DNA of 64,000 nt from Halogeometricum sp. S3BR5-2 (GCF_031624635.1 NZ_JAMQOQ010000001.1:806001-870000); one strand, 5' to 3'. Numbered from the stretch's first letter, positions 1-8,774 are shown. Numbers and translations are program-made. Notes: generated from the sequence alone by a model not told the origin.

Positions 1-113
1 CGGGCGTCGTCGGCGCGGACGACCACGCCGTCGTACCCCTGCCTCGCGGCCGTCGCGGCGAACCGCGCCGCGGTGCTGTCGCCGTCGGGGTGGGCGTGGA
101 CCGCCTCGTACAT
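1..113 (-). CDS. rnp3: RNase P protein component 3 (p30), 5' end only
   Basis: This is the first 37 codons of a gene that leaves the left edge of the window. The N-terminus begins MYEAVHAHPDGDST and continues to a YDGVVVR segment, which I recognise as the start of the haloarchaeal RNase P p30 subunit (a PHP/TIM-barrel protein; about 230 residues in relatives). In other archaea it joins the RNase P RNA and other protein subunits to mature the 5' ends of tRNAs. It lies on the same strand as the dap operon, 52 bp beyond dapE, so it may be read from the same transcript. The call rests only on the N-terminal motif. Confidence 0.75.
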   Translation of the reverse strand, partial: MYEAVHAHPDGDSTAARFAATAARQGYDGVVVRADDA

Positions 114-165
114 ACCCGACCCGACTCCGCCGACGGGTATGGCAGTTACGCTTCGCGAGGAGAGA

Positions 166-1302
166 CTACTCGACGCCGACGAGTTCGGCCGTCGCGTCGG
201 TCACCGCCTCGGCGGCGCGCCGGACGTCCGCGACGCGCACGTACTCGCGGTCGGCGTGGGCCACCGCGCCCTCGCCGTCGGCGAGGACGCCCGGCCCGAA
301 GACGACGACGGGCGCCGGCGCGAAGTACGACGCCTCCGTCGCCGCCGCGAACGGCCGGACGGTCCCGGACCCGCCCGCGCGTTCGGACGCCGCGGCGAGC
401 GCCGAGACGAGTTCGTGGTCCTCGTCGGTGGCGAACGCCTCCAGGAACGGCGTCGCGCGGTCGGTGAGGGAGAAGTCGACGCCCACGTCGTCGGGGACGG
501 CCGCCCGGACGGTCGATTCGAGCGACTCGCGGAACCCCTCGGCCGTCTCCGGCGGGACGCTCCGCCGGTCGAGGACGAGGCGGCACGCCGCGGGCACCTG
601 ATTCGTCGAGTCGCCGCCGTCGACCATCGTCGGCGTGAGCGTCGCGCCGCCCAACTGCGGGTGTTCCTCGCGACCGTCGTCGAAGGCCCGAATCGCCGCG
701 AGAGCCTGCTCTAAGGCGAACACGGCGTTGACGCCGGAGTCGGGTTCGGCGGCGTGGGAGGCGACGCCCGAGAGCGTCAGTGTCCCCTGAAATCTCCCTT
801 TGGCAGCGGTACAGACGTCGAGCCCCGTGGGTTCGCCGACGACGTACATGTCGGCGTCCAAATCGAGCGCCGCCGCGCCCGTCGACAGCACCTCCTCGTC
901 GGGGGTGACGGCCAGCGTCACGCGAGCGTCCGGAGCGGGGTCGACGGCGAGGAACGCTGCGAGGAGGGCGGCGAGCGGTCCCTTCGCGTCGCAGGAACCG
1001 CGGCCCCGGATATGGTCACCGTCCCGTTCGAAGGGGACGTGCGGCGAGACGGTGTCGACGTGCGTGTTGAAGACGAGATGGGTCTCGGGGTCCGTGGCGC
1101 CCTTCGAGGCGAGGGTGTTGCCCGCGTCGTCCACCGTCGCCTCGACGCCGTTCGATTCGAGCGTCTCGACGAGGAACGCACGCATCTCTTCGACGCTCTC
1201 GTTCGAGGCGATGGGGACGGCGTCCTCCAGAAAGGCTATCGGGTCGAAGCCGCCGGTCGCGTCGGCCGTCGCTCCGTCGGCGGCCGAATCGAACCCGACC
1301 AT
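166..1302 (-). CDS. dapE: Succinyl-diaminopimelate desuccinylase (M20 peptidase family)
   Basis: This 378-residue enzyme would hydrolyse N-succinyl-LL-diaminopimelate to LL-diaminopimelate in lysine synthesis. Visible M20 metal-site motifs, in order, are NTHVDTVSP, GRGSCDAKGPLAAL, TPDEEVLSTG (catalytic Glu pair) and VVGEPTGL, with a C-terminal VAHADREYV histidine segment. M20 enzymes with other substrates, such as the LysK-type deacetylases of the alternative lysine route, look similar. Its place as the last dap gene of a complete succinylase operon decides the call. Its start codon abuts the dapF stop with no spacer. Confidence 0.88.
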   Translation of the reverse strand: MVGFDSAADGATADATGGFDPIAFLEDAVPIASNESVEEMRAFLVETLESNGVEATVDDAGNTLASKGATDPETHLVFNTHVDTVSPHVPFERDGDHIRGRGSCDAKGPLAALLAAFLAVDPAPDARVTLAVTPDEEVLSTGAAALDLDADMYVVGEPTGLDVCTAAKGRFQGTLTLSGVASHAAEPDSGVNAVFALEQALAAIRAFDDGREEHPQLGGATLTPTMVDGGDSTNQVPAACRLVLDRRSVPPETAEGFRESLESTVRAAVPDDVGVDFSLTDRATPFLEAFATDEDHELVSALAAASERAGGSGTVRPFAAATEASYFAPAPVVVFGPGVLADGEGAVAHADREYVRVADVRRAAEAVTDATAELVGVE

Positions 1303-2211
1303 CTACCGCGAGCGGACGGCCACGTCGAGTTCGGTCTCGAACTCGTAGGCGGCCGGCCCGGACAGCGTCGCCGACCCGACGTCCGGGACGGTGATTTCGA
1401 GGTCGCCGCCCGGCGGCGAGACGGTCACGGGGTCGTCGCCCTCGACGAGGCCGAGGCGCTTGGCCGCGGCGACGACGGCGACGGCGCCCGTGCCGCACGA
1501 CCGCGTCTCCCCCTCGACGCCGCGTTCGAAGGTGCGCTGGCTGAACGACCCGTCGTCGTTCCGCGAGGCGAGGACGACGTTCGCCCCCTGCGGGAAGACG
1601 TCGGCGTGGCGAACGGGCGGTGCGACGGCCTCTAGGTCCGCCTCGTCCACGTCGTCGACGAACGCCACGGCGTGCGGGACGCCGGTGTTCACGGCGGTGA
1701 CCGTCAGGCCCTCTACGTCCGCTTCGACCAGTTCCTCGTCGCCGGCCAGGGGGACGTCGCGGGGGTGGAAAGAGGGGGTGCCCATCTCGATGGTCACCCG
1801 GCCGCCGTCGACGGCGGCGCGGCGGGTGCCGGCGGGCGTGTCTATCATCAGTTCGTCGCTGCCGGTTCGCTCGGCGGCCCACGCGGCGGCGCAGCGCGCG
1901 CCGTTGCCGCACATCGCCGCGACGGAGCCGTCCGGTTGGACCAATGTCATTACGACGCGCGGCGGCGAGTAGCGGCCTTCGAGGGCGAGAAAGAGGACGC
2001 CGTCCGCGCCGCGTCGGGGCGGGCCGTCGGCACCGGCCTCGGTCCCGGTGTCGGCATCGCCCTCCGTGTCTTCGATGCCGGACTCCCGGTTACAGTGCGT
2101 CTTCGCGAACGCCGGTCGGTCGGGGACCGACTCCTCGGCGTCGACGACGATGAAGTCGTTTCCGGTTCCGTGGTACTTTGCGACTGGGATTCGCTCTTCG
2201 AGTACGCTCAT
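1303..2211 (-). CDS. dapF: Diaminopimelate epimerase
   Basis: This 302-residue enzyme interconverts LL- and meso-diaminopimelate without a cofactor, using two cysteines. Both are visible: CGNGARCAAAW in the first half and RSCGTGAVAV in the second. The N-terminus MSVLEERIPVAKYHGTGNDF matches the family. An acidic insertion of about 25 residues follows residue 42 (EDTEGDADTGTEAG), consistent with a halophilic loop. The start codon overlaps the lysA stop by 4 bp (2208-2211), suggesting translational coupling. Confidence 0.93.
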   Translation of the reverse strand: MSVLEERIPVAKYHGTGNDFIVVDAEESVPDRPAFAKTHCNRESGIEDTEGDADTGTEAGADGPPRRGADGVLFLALEGRYSPPRVVMTLVQPDGSVAAMCGNGARCAAAWAAERTGSDELMIDTPAGTRRAAVDGGRVTIEMGTPSFHPRDVPLAGDEELVEADVEGLTVTAVNTGVPHAVAFVDDVDEADLEAVAPPVRHADVFPQGANVVLASRNDDGSFSQRTFERGVEGETRSCGTGAVAVVAAAKRLGLVEGDDPVTVSPPGGDLEITVPDVGSATLSGPAAYEFETELDVAVRSR

Positions 2212-3461
2212 TGTTCTAGCTCCGTGAGGTCAGTCAGGGTCTCGCGCCGTCGCACGAGGCGGGCCTTCCCGCCGTCGAGCGCGACTTCGGCCGGTCTCGG
2301 CCGCGAATTGTAGGTGCTCGCCATCTCGTATCCGTACGCCCCCGCGTTTCCGACGGCGAGATACGCTCCCCGTCGGGGATTCGCAAGGGACCTGTTCTCA
2401 CACAGGACGTCGGCCGACTCACAGATAGGGCCCGCGACGGTGGCAGATATCGCCTCTTCAGTATTTTCTGCTGACAGGTTCCGGATCTCGTGGTACGCGT
2501 CGTACATCGCCGGGCGGAGTAAGGTGGTCATCCCGGCGTCGACGCCGACGACGGTGGCGTCGGCCGCTTCCTTCACGGTGTTGACCCGCGCGAGGAGGAC
2601 GCCCGCGTCCGCGACGACGTACCGGCCGGGTTCGACCGCGAGCGTCCCCGACACGTCGCCGAGGGCCTCGCGCGTCGCGTCGGCCACGCTCTCCAAGTCG
2701 AGCGGCGGTTCGTCTTCTCGGTAGGGAACGCCGAACCCGCCGCCCACGTCGACGAACTCCAGGGGACCGACGCGCGACTCCACCTCGCGGGCGAGTTCGC
2801 CCATTCTTCTCACTAGTTCGCGGTGGTTCGAGAGGTCCTCGCCGGAGATGCCGCTCCCGGCGTGGGCGTGTAGGCCGACGAAGTCGAACTCGTCGGCGAC
2901 GGACGCCGCGAGGTCGGCCACCTCGTCGTACGGGACGCCGAACTTCGCGTTCGCGCCCGTCCGGACCTTCTCGTGGTGGCCCGCGCCGACGCCCGGATTC
3001 GCGCGGATGCAGAGGCGACCGTCGAACCCGCGGTCGCGCAGGCGGCCGACGGTGTCGGCGGCGCCGACGGTGACCGTCAGTTCGGGATTCTCGCGCCAGC
3101 GGTCGACGACGTGGTCCAAATCGCGGCCGGGCGGGTTCACCGCGGTGTACTGCACTTCCGAACCGTCGTAGCCGGCGGCGAGGGCGCGTTCGACCTCGCC
3201 CGCGGAGGCGCACTCGGCGGCGAGGCCGGACTCCCGGACCGCTTCGAGCACCGCGCGGCCCGTGTGCGCCTTCACCGCGTAGCGGACCTCCGCGTCGGGG
3301 AACGCCCCGCGGAGGCGCGCGCAGTTCTCCCGGACGCGGTCGCGGTCCATCACGTACAGCGGCGTGCCGTACTCCCCGGCGAGGGCGACGAGTTCGTCGG
3401 CATCCCACCCGGAGAGGCGCCGAACCGGCGGGTTTTCGGTGTCGCCCCCGTGCGCCGTCAT
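2208..3461 (-). CDS. lysA: Diaminopimelate decarboxylase
   Basis: This 417-residue PLP enzyme of the alanine-racemase fold decarboxylates meso-diaminopimelate to L-lysine. The PLP lysine sits in VRYAVKAHTG. Further family motifs are HAHAGSGI, VDVGGGFGVPY, AVEPGRYVV and the C-terminal GPICESADVL with its active-site cysteine. I chose the ATG at 3461 (MTAHGGDTENPP), although the frame stays open far upstream, because it overlaps the dapD stop by 4 bp (ATGA) as at other junctions here and gives the usual family length. The upstream part of the frame is the shadow of dapD. Confidence 0.94.
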   Translation of the reverse strand: MTAHGGDTENPPVRRLSGWDADELVALAGEYGTPLYVMDRDRVRENCARLRGAFPDAEVRYAVKAHTGRAVLEAVRESGLAAECASAGEVERALAAGYDGSEVQYTAVNPPGRDLDHVVDRWRENPELTVTVGAADTVGRLRDRGFDGRLCIRANPGVGAGHHEKVRTGANAKFGVPYDEVADLAASVADEFDFVGLHAHAGSGISGEDLSNHRELVRRMGELAREVESRVGPLEFVDVGGGFGVPYREDEPPLDLESVADATREALGDVSGTLAVEPGRYVVADAGVLLARVNTVKEAADATVVGVDAGMTTLLRPAMYDAYHEIRNLSAENTEEAISATVAGPICESADVLCENRSLANPRRGAYLAVGNAGAYGYEMASTYNSRPRPAEVALDGGKARLVRRRETLTDLTELEQ

Positions 3462-4303
3462 TCCCGAAGCGCCTCCTCGCGGCGCGTGCTGTCGAGGGTG
3501 TCCTCCTCGATGTCGAGGGCGACGACGGCGGGCTTGTACGCCCCGCCCTCGAAGAGGTCGTGGTCGCCGAGCGAGGACTCGACGTAGCGCGTGAACGCCC
3601 GACGGTCGGAGGGCAGGTGTCCGTACAGCACCTCCTCTTCCACCAAGTCGTACACGGGGATGCGCGGCGACAGCAGCGTGTTCTCGCCGACGACGGTGTT
3701 CTCCCCGACGTGGAAGCCGGAAGTGACCCGACACCCTGCGCCGAGGGAGACGCCGTCTTCGATTATCACGGGCGCGTCCTCGACGGGTTCGAGCACGCCC
3801 CCGATGAGGGTGTTCGCGCCGAGTTTGACGTTCTTGCCGAGTTGGGCGCAGGAGCCGACGGTGTCGCAGGAGTCGACGAGGGTGCCGTCGTCGACGTGCG
3901 CGCCGACGTTGACGAACGACGGCGACATCATGATGCAGTCGGAGCCGAGGTACGCCCCCCGGCGGATGGTCGTCCCGTCCGGCGTGTTCCGCGTCCCGCG
4001 CTGGCCGAGGTCGGTCGTCTGGCGCAGGGGGAGCACGTCGTAGTACCGCACGCCGCCGTACTCGCGTGCGGTCGTCTCGCGCAGGCCGAAGTTCAGCAGG
4101 ATTCCCCGCTTGACCCACTCGTTGACCGTCCAGCCGTCCGGGCCGGACCCGCCTACGGGTTCGGCCGCCCGCTCCTCGCCCTGTTCGAGGGCGACGAGGA
4201 ACGCGTCGAGCGTCGCCAGCGTCTCGGAGCCGGCGGTGTCCGCGGAAAGTTCGTCGTCTTCGTATCGCTGCCACAGGTCGTCTATCTCGGTCTGGATGCT
4301 CAT
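3458..4303 (-). CDS. dapD: Tetrahydrodipicolinate N-succinyltransferase
   Basis: This 281-residue acyltransferase adds succinyl from succinyl-CoA to tetrahydrodipicolinate, committing the pathway to the succinylase branch. An N-terminal helical domain (about 1-90) is followed by left-handed beta-helix hexapeptide repeats, seen as the series from RRGAYLGSDCIMM through VGAHVDDG, LGKNVKLGANT, ISLG-like EDGVSLGAGC and VGENTVVGENT. The ATG at 4303 is preferred because it overlaps the dapB stop by 4 bp and fits the family length; an in-frame start 54 bp upstream would lie inside dapB. Confidence 0.93.
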   Translation of the reverse strand: MSIQTEIDDLWQRYEDDELSADTAGSETLATLDAFLVALEQGEERAAEPVGGSGPDGWTVNEWVKRGILLNFGLRETTAREYGGVRYYDVLPLRQTTDLGQRGTRNTPDGTTIRRGAYLGSDCIMMSPSFVNVGAHVDDGTLVDSCDTVGSCAQLGKNVKLGANTLIGGVLEPVEDAPVIIEDGVSLGAGCRVTSGFHVGENTVVGENTLLSPRIPVYDLVEEEVLYGHLPSDRRAFTRYVESSLGDHDLFEGGAYKPAVVALDIEEDTLDSTRREEALRE

Positions 4304-5094
4304 GCGTCGAGTACCTCCTCGAAGTCGTAGCCGCCGGCGTCCCGCCCAGAGAGCCACACCGCGGCGTCGAGGGCGCCCGCGGCGAAGACGCCGCGCGAGC
4401 CGGCGCGGTGCGTCAGGCTCAGCGTCTGGTGGTCGTCGGCGAGGAGCACCTCGTGCTCCCCGGTCACGCCCCCGGCGCGGCGGGCGTGAACGCCGATTTC
4501 GCCCTCGGTTCGGGGCTGGTCGCCCTCGCGACCGTACACGCGCTCCGCGTCGCCGCGCGCGTCGTCGATATCGTCCAACAGGGTGTTCGCGGTGCCGGAG
4601 GGAGCGTCGCGCTTCCCGTTGTGATGCGTCTCGGTCACCTCGATATCGTAGTCGGGGAGAGCGGCGACCGCCTCGCCGACGGCCCGCCGCAGGGCGGCGA
4701 TGCCGCGCGAGAAGTTCGTCGCGTGCAGGAGGGGAACCGATTCGGCGGCGGCGTCGAGGGCCGCGCGGCCGTCCTCGTCGAAGCCGGTGGTGCCGACGAC
4801 GACGGCGACGCCCATCTCGGCGCAGGCGGCGACGTAGTCGACGCTCGACTCGGGGCCGGTGAAGTCGACCAGCACGTCCGGCTCCGTCTCGCCGAGGTGG
4901 CCGGACAGGTCGTCGGCCGAGCGCACGTCGACGCCCGCCACCGAGTCGACCGGAGTCCGGTTGACGGCGAGGACCACCTCGACGTCGTCGCGACCGGCGG
5001 CCACGTCGAGCAGTTCCCGTCCCATCCGACCCGCGGCGCCCGTGACGGCGACGCGGACCGGTTCGCTCTCACCCTCGCGCCCGCTTCCGCTCAT
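4300..5094 (-). CDS. dapB: 4-hydroxy-tetrahydrodipicolinate reductase
   Basis: This 264-residue enzyme reduces the DapA product with NAD(P)H. A Rossmann motif, VTGAAGRMGRELL, sits near residue 16, and the substrate-binding, catalytic segment ETHHNGKRDAPSGTA is at about residue 155. The first eight or so residues are a short charged lead-in. The start codon directly abuts the dapA stop (5094/5095) and the end overlaps dapD by 4 bp, so it lies inside a tightly packed operon. Confidence 0.94.
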   Translation of the reverse strand: MSGSGREGESEPVRVAVTGAAGRMGRELLDVAAGRDDVEVVLAVNRTPVDSVAGVDVRSADDLSGHLGETEPDVLVDFTGPESSVDYVAACAEMGVAVVVGTTGFDEDGRAALDAAAESVPLLHATNFSRGIAALRRAVGEAVAALPDYDIEVTETHHNGKRDAPSGTANTLLDDIDDARGDAERVYGREGDQPRTEGEIGVHARRAGGVTGEHEVLLADDHQTLSLTHRAGSRGVFAAGALDAAVWLSGRDAGGYDFEEVLDA

Positions 5095-6018
5095 CTACGT
5101 TCCCTCCGCGGCTTCGAGTCCCAGCGACTCCGCGCGGCTCTCTTCGAGGTCCTCGAGGATGGCCTCCAACTCCGCGCGCGGCTCCGCCGAGAGGTCCGTG
5201 AGCGGCGAGCGGAGCCGTCCCGGCCCGTAGCCGCGAATCTCCGAGGCGGCCTTCACCGGGATGGGGTTCGTCTCGGCGAACAGTTGGCGGTTGAGCGGGC
5301 CGAGTTCGTGGTGGAGTTCGCGGGCGCGGGCGTAGTCGTCCGCGGCGGCCGCCTCGACCATCGCGACGGTCCGCTCGGGTTCGACGTTCGCGGAGACGGA
5401 GATGGTGCCGTCGCCGCCGACGGACATGACGGGGAGGGTGAGCGCGTCGTCGCCCGACAGCACCGAGAACTCCTCGTCTCGCGTCCGCTCAACGACCTCG
5501 GAAATCTGCCCGAGGTCGCCGCTGGCGGCCTTGTAGCCCGCGATGTTCTCGTGGCCGGCGAGCAGTTCGACCGTCGCCGGTTCGATATTGCGTCCCGTGC
5601 GCGAGGGGACGTTGTACACTATCTGCGGCGCGTCGACGGCGTCGGCGATGGTGCGGTAGTGCTCGACGAAGCCCGCCTGCTCGGGCTTGTTGTAGTACGG
5701 CGAGATGTGGAGCAGGCCGTCGGCGCCGACGTCGACGGAGCGCCGCGAGAGTTCGAGCGCCTCGCGGGTGGAGTTCGAACCCGCACCCGCGATGACGGGC
5801 ACGTCGACGGCGTCGACCACCGTCTCCACCACCTCGACGTGTTCGTCGTGGGTGAGCGTCGCGCTCTCCCCCGTGGAGCCGACGGGAACCAGTCCGTCGA
5901 CGCCGGCGCGTTCGAGCCGTCTGGCGTCTTCGGCGAGCGTCTCGTGGTCGATGCGTTCGTCCGGGGCGAACGGCGTCGTCATCGCCGGGAACACCCCTGT
6001 CAGGTCGAAGTCTGTCAT
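5095..6018 (-). CDS. dapA: 4-hydroxy-tetrahydrodipicolinate synthase
   Basis: This 307-residue TIM-barrel aldolase condenses pyruvate with aspartate semialdehyde at the entry to the lysine branch. The Schiff-base lysine lies in IAGYKAASGDL, the catalytic tyrosine in IVYNVPSRTGRN, and the substrate-binding segment is VPVGSTGESATL. I chose the ATG at 6018 (MTDFDLTGVFPAMTTPF) because family members start just before the conserved GV-PAM-TPF strand; the 44 residues upstream are Arg/His-rich and unlike protein. It is the first gene of the six-gene dap operon and probably carries its promoter far upstream (see 6019-6235). Confidence 0.94.
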   Translation of the reverse strand: MTDFDLTGVFPAMTTPFAPDERIDHETLAEDARRLERAGVDGLVPVGSTGESATLTHDEHVEVVETVVDAVDVPVIAGAGSNSTREALELSRRSVDVGADGLLHISPYYNKPEQAGFVEHYRTIADAVDAPQIVYNVPSRTGRNIEPATVELLAGHENIAGYKAASGDLGQISEVVERTRDEEFSVLSGDDALTLPVMSVGGDGTISVSANVEPERTVAMVEAAAADDYARARELHHELGPLNRQLFAETNPIPVKAASEIRGYGPGRLRSPLTDLSAEPRAELEAILEDLEESRAESLGLEAAEGT

Positions 6019-6374
6019 GTGCTGTGTGTCGTGTCTGTGGGTCGGTCGGTCACCTGCGCGCCGCGCCGGTCGGGGGTCGCCAGAGACGGGGTCGCCACTC
6101 CCGCCCAGAGCGTCAGGGCGCGCGTTTTTTCGGGTCCAAAAGAGCCCCACGCGTCGCTACCGACCGGCGAGCGGCGGACGGGGACGGCGTGGTGTGCGTC
6201 ACGTTCGACGGACGGCGCCACGCGGTCATATAGCTTACGTCGCTCGCAAGAACCGCCGTCCGAGCGGGGTCCGGGCGGAGTTCCCGCGAGGGTGCTTCGG
6301 TGCCCCCGGGCGGCCGCGTCCGGGTGCGGCGTCAGACACCCCCATTGATAAGGAACCACCACCGGGATTGTACT
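6019..6374. other. Divergent gene-free region: dap leader and NYN-gene promoter
   Basis: These 356 bp separate dapA from the NYN gene and hold no convincing gene; the open frames across it are Arg-rich shadows. On the minus strand a TATA-like CTATATGA (6226-6233) would start transcription near 6202, giving dapA a leader of about 185 nt, long for a haloarchaeon. A T6 run on the plus strand (about 6124-6129) follows a GC-rich tract. For the NYN gene, TTGATAAGG at about 6344-6352 is a weak TATA candidate about 27 nt before its ATG. Promoter positions are inferred from spacing. Confidence 0.4.
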
Positions 6375-6872
6375 ATGACCGACATCCACCCGGGGCAGCG
6401 CGTCGCCGTGCTGGCGGACGCGCAGAACCTCTATCACTCCGCGCAGAGCCTCTACTCGCGGAACATCGACTACTCGTCGCTGCTGAAGAAGAGCGTCGCC
6501 GACCGGAGTCTGACGCGCGCCATCGCCTACGTCGTCCGGGCGGACTCCCCCGACGAGGAGACGTTCTTCGACGCCCTCGTCGACATCGGCTTCGAGACGA
6601 AGATACGCGACATCAAGACGTTCGGCGACGGGTCGAAGAAGGCCGACTGGGACGTGGGGATGAGTCTCGACGCGGTGACGCTGGCGAACCACGTCGACAC
6701 CGTCGTCCTCTGCACCGGCGACGGCGACTTCTCCCGCCTCTGCTCGCACCTCCGCCACGAGGGCGTGCGCGTGGAAGTCATCGCGTTCGAGGAGTCGACG
6801 GCCGACGAACTCGTCGAGGCGGCGGACAACTTCATCAACATGTCCGACCGGCAGGACACGTTCCTGCTGTAG
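6375..6872 (+). CDS. NYN-domain (PIN-like, LabA/DUF88) putative nuclease
   Basis: The 165-residue protein is a single NYN domain, a PIN-fold family thought to cleave RNA. Acidic metal-site residues are visible in VAVLADAQNLYHS (Asp15, Asn18), KKADWDVGMSLDA (near residue 95) and CTGDGDFSRLC (near residue 120), so the active site looks intact. The ATG at 6375 is chosen because the upstream extension is Arg-rich non-coding sequence and a weak TATA lies at leaderless distance. No toxin or antitoxin partner is adjacent; the downstream gene converges 6 bp away. The substrate is unknown. Confidence 0.8.
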   Translation: MTDIHPGQRVAVLADAQNLYHSAQSLYSRNIDYSSLLKKSVADRSLTRAIAYVVRADSPDEETFFDALVDIGFETKIRDIKTFGDGSKKADWDVGMSLDAVTLANHVDTVVLCTGDGDFSRLCSHLRHEGVRVEVIAFEESTADELVEAADNFINMSDRQDTFLL

Positions 6873-6878
6873 GCCGAG

Positions 6879-7868
6879 TTAGAACCGGTCGTCCGAGCGG
6901 TCGTCGGAACGGTCGTTCTCGAATCGGTCGTCCGAGCGGTCGAACGCGTCGTCGTTCGCGTCTCTCGTCCACCCGGCGTCGTCCGTCGCGTCCGGTCTCC
7001 CGGCCGCGCCCGTCGCGGACCCGGGGTCCTCGGGTCCGAGCGGCGGGACGTGGTCCCGATAGAACGCCGTCGCGTACGCCTGCCGGAAGGTGAACACGAG
7101 CATCATCGACGCCAGCGAGATGACCGCGAGGAGGAGAATCTCCGCCGTGGAGAACTGGAACATCTCCATCCCGGTCGGCATCCCGCCGGGGCCGACGGCG
7201 GGCGCGGCGCCGCCCTGCTGCATCTCTTGGAACCGACTCAGCGTCTGTATCTGCTGGTAGTAGATGGGACCGGCGGTGACGAGGGAGACGGCGGCGGTGA
7301 CGAGGAACGTGAGGACGGTGTAACCGAGCGTGCTGAGCAGGTTCTCGCGGACGAGGCGGAGGCTCACGCGGAAGCTATCGATGGCGTCCGCGTCGTCGAG
7401 GGCGACGGCGACGGGGAAGAACTGGATGAAGAACTGGAGCACCAGCGCCCCGAGGAAGAACAGCAGGAGGGCGAGAGCGGCCAGGAGCGGCACGCCGACG
7501 ACGAACCCGATGACGGCGACGATGAGAGCGACGATACCGGCGGCGATGGCGTAGGCGATGTAGACGCCTATCTGGACGAACTTGGCGATGAGTAGCGGGA
7601 CGAACCGGTCCTTGCCGACGCGGGTGAGCGTCGACAGCGACGTGTCGCCGTCCGTCGCCTCCGCGGCCATGCCGATGATGCCGGCGATGAGGAACGGCGT
7701 GACGAAGAACGTCAGGAACTGGAGCGCCGACCCGGCGAGTGACGTCCCGGCCAGCGGCAACACCGACTGTGGGAGGACGACGACGGCGTACGCGAGGCCG
7801 GCGAGGAACAACACGGGGTTGCTCGCGAGCGACCCGAACGCGGTTCGAAGCGACTGGAGAGCTGACAT
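6879..7868 (-). CDS. Polytopic membrane protein (DUF7847-like)
   Basis: This 329-residue protein has about six hydrophobic segments between residues 15 and 265. They start at VLFLAGLAYAVVVLPQSV and include the Gly/Ala-rich VALIVAVIGFVVGVPLLAAL. A conserved-looking RVSLRLVRENLLSTLGY loop precedes the fifth segment. A hydrophilic tail of about 60 residues ends in repeated DRSDDRF units. It resembles a haloarchaeal family annotated from memory as DUF7847; function is unknown. Start MSALQSLRTAFG at 7868 is preferred over an ATG 21 bp upstream because relatives begin this way. Confidence 0.75.
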   Translation of the reverse strand: MSALQSLRTAFGSLASNPVLFLAGLAYAVVVLPQSVLPLAGTSLAGSALQFLTFFVTPFLIAGIIGMAAEATDGDTSLSTLTRVGKDRFVPLLIAKFVQIGVYIAYAIAAGIVALIVAVIGFVVGVPLLAALALLLFFLGALVLQFFIQFFPVAVALDDADAIDSFRVSLRLVRENLLSTLGYTVLTFLVTAAVSLVTAGPIYYQQIQTLSRFQEMQQGGAAPAVGPGGMPTGMEMFQFSTAEILLLAVISLASMMLVFTFRQAYATAFYRDHVPPLGPEDPGSATGAAGRPDATDDAGWTRDANDDAFDRSDDRFENDRSDDRSDDRF

Positions 7869-7976
7869 ACTCGGCGGTTCGGAATACACCTTGTTAAAAT
7901 CACACGTCTCCGAATCGACTCCGTCGCTCGATTAGCCCGGCCGCGTTCGGAGAGTCGGCGCTCACCCGGTCCGCGC

Positions 7977-8156
7977 TCAGGCGGCCCGGCCGTCGGCGTC
8001 GCCGAGGAGCCGGACGACGGCGAGGCCGAACGCGCAGACGGCGATTCCGACGAGGAGCGCCGAGACGCGGCCGTCGATGCCCGTCTCCAAGAAGAGGGCG
8101 CTGCTGGCCAACAGCAGCGAGGTTCCGAGCGCGACTTGCCGCACGTTCGTCGACAT
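7977..8156 (-). CDS. Small two-segment membrane protein
   Basis: This encodes a 59-residue protein starting MSTNVRQVALGTSLLLASSA, with two hydrophobic stretches (about 7-23 and 32-50) and a short polar end. I do not recognise the family. The start is supported by a TATA-like GTTACTTATC (read on the opposite strand, 8178-8187) centred 26 nt upstream of the ATG, the expected spacing for a leaderless haloarchaeal mRNA. The frame extends much further upstream, but that part overlaps the PUA gene on the other strand. Confidence 0.6.
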   Translation of the reverse strand: MSTNVRQVALGTSLLLASSALFLETGIDGRVSALLVGIAVCAFGLAVVRLLGDADGRAA

Positions 8157-8276
8157 AGTCGTCTCCGAGAACCGTCGGTTACTTATCGCTTTCTTCGTGA
8201 ACCGAGCGTGGTAGCAGTTCGCAACCGGGCGCCGCGGACCGCGAGTGACTTCACGGACCGACCGAAAGGGGCGGGT

Positions 8277-8774
8277 ATGAGCGACGACACCGACGGGAGC
8301 GGCGACGGCGGCGACGCGACGCTGTCGGACCTCCGGACCGTCGCCGACTACCAGTTCGGCGCGGGCGCGGGGCGGGCGCTGTTCCCCGACGACGACCTGA
8401 CCGTCAAGCGGTCGACCAGCGGTCGGCCGCGGCAGGTGCTCGGCGACGAGAGCCGCGTCGTCTCCTACGGGACGGACGGCCGGTTCACCCTCGGCGTGGA
8501 GGGCGGGCGACGACTCGTCGAGCAGTTCCCGGCGCCGGCGAACCGTGTCGCCGTCGGCGCGGAGAGCGAACCGTTCGTCCGCGACGGCAAGAACGCCTTC
8601 GCGAAGTTCGTCACCGAGGTGGACCCGGCGGTTCGTCCCGGCGACGAGGTGGCCGTCGTCACGACCGACGACGACGTCCTCGGCGTCGGCCGCGCGGAAC
8701 TCTCCGCCGACGCGATGGACGACTTCCAGTCGGGGATGGCCGTGTTCGTCCGGCACGGGGCGGGCGAGAGGTAG
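8277..8774 (+). CDS. PUA-domain protein, probable RNA binding
   Basis: The 165-residue protein starts MSDDTDGSGDGG. After an acidic lead-in, LRTVADYQFGAGAGRALFP is the N-terminal segment common in archaeal PUA proteins. The C-terminal half (about 80-160), with AVGAESEPFVRDGKNAFAKF and RPGDEVAVVTTDDDVLGVG, is a PUA domain, a fold found in tRNA-guanine transglycosylase partners and pseudouridine synthases. Its exact RNA target cannot be told. I chose the ATG at 8277; the upstream extension (VAVRNRAPRTASDF) is basic and non-conserved in character. Confidence 0.75.
   Translation: MSDDTDGSGDGGDATLSDLRTVADYQFGAGAGRALFPDDDLTVKRSTSGRPRQVLGDESRVVSYGTDGRFTLGVEGGRRLVEQFPAPANRVAVGAESEPFVRDGKNAFAKFVTEVDPAVRPGDEVAVVTTDDDVLGVGRAELSADAMDDFQSGMAVFVRHGAGER

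Noticed and set aside
2208-4274. 688-codon minus ORF covering lysA and part of dapD
   Set aside because: Only the lysA part (2208-3461) is real; the N-terminal half is Arg-rich shadow of dapD in another frame.
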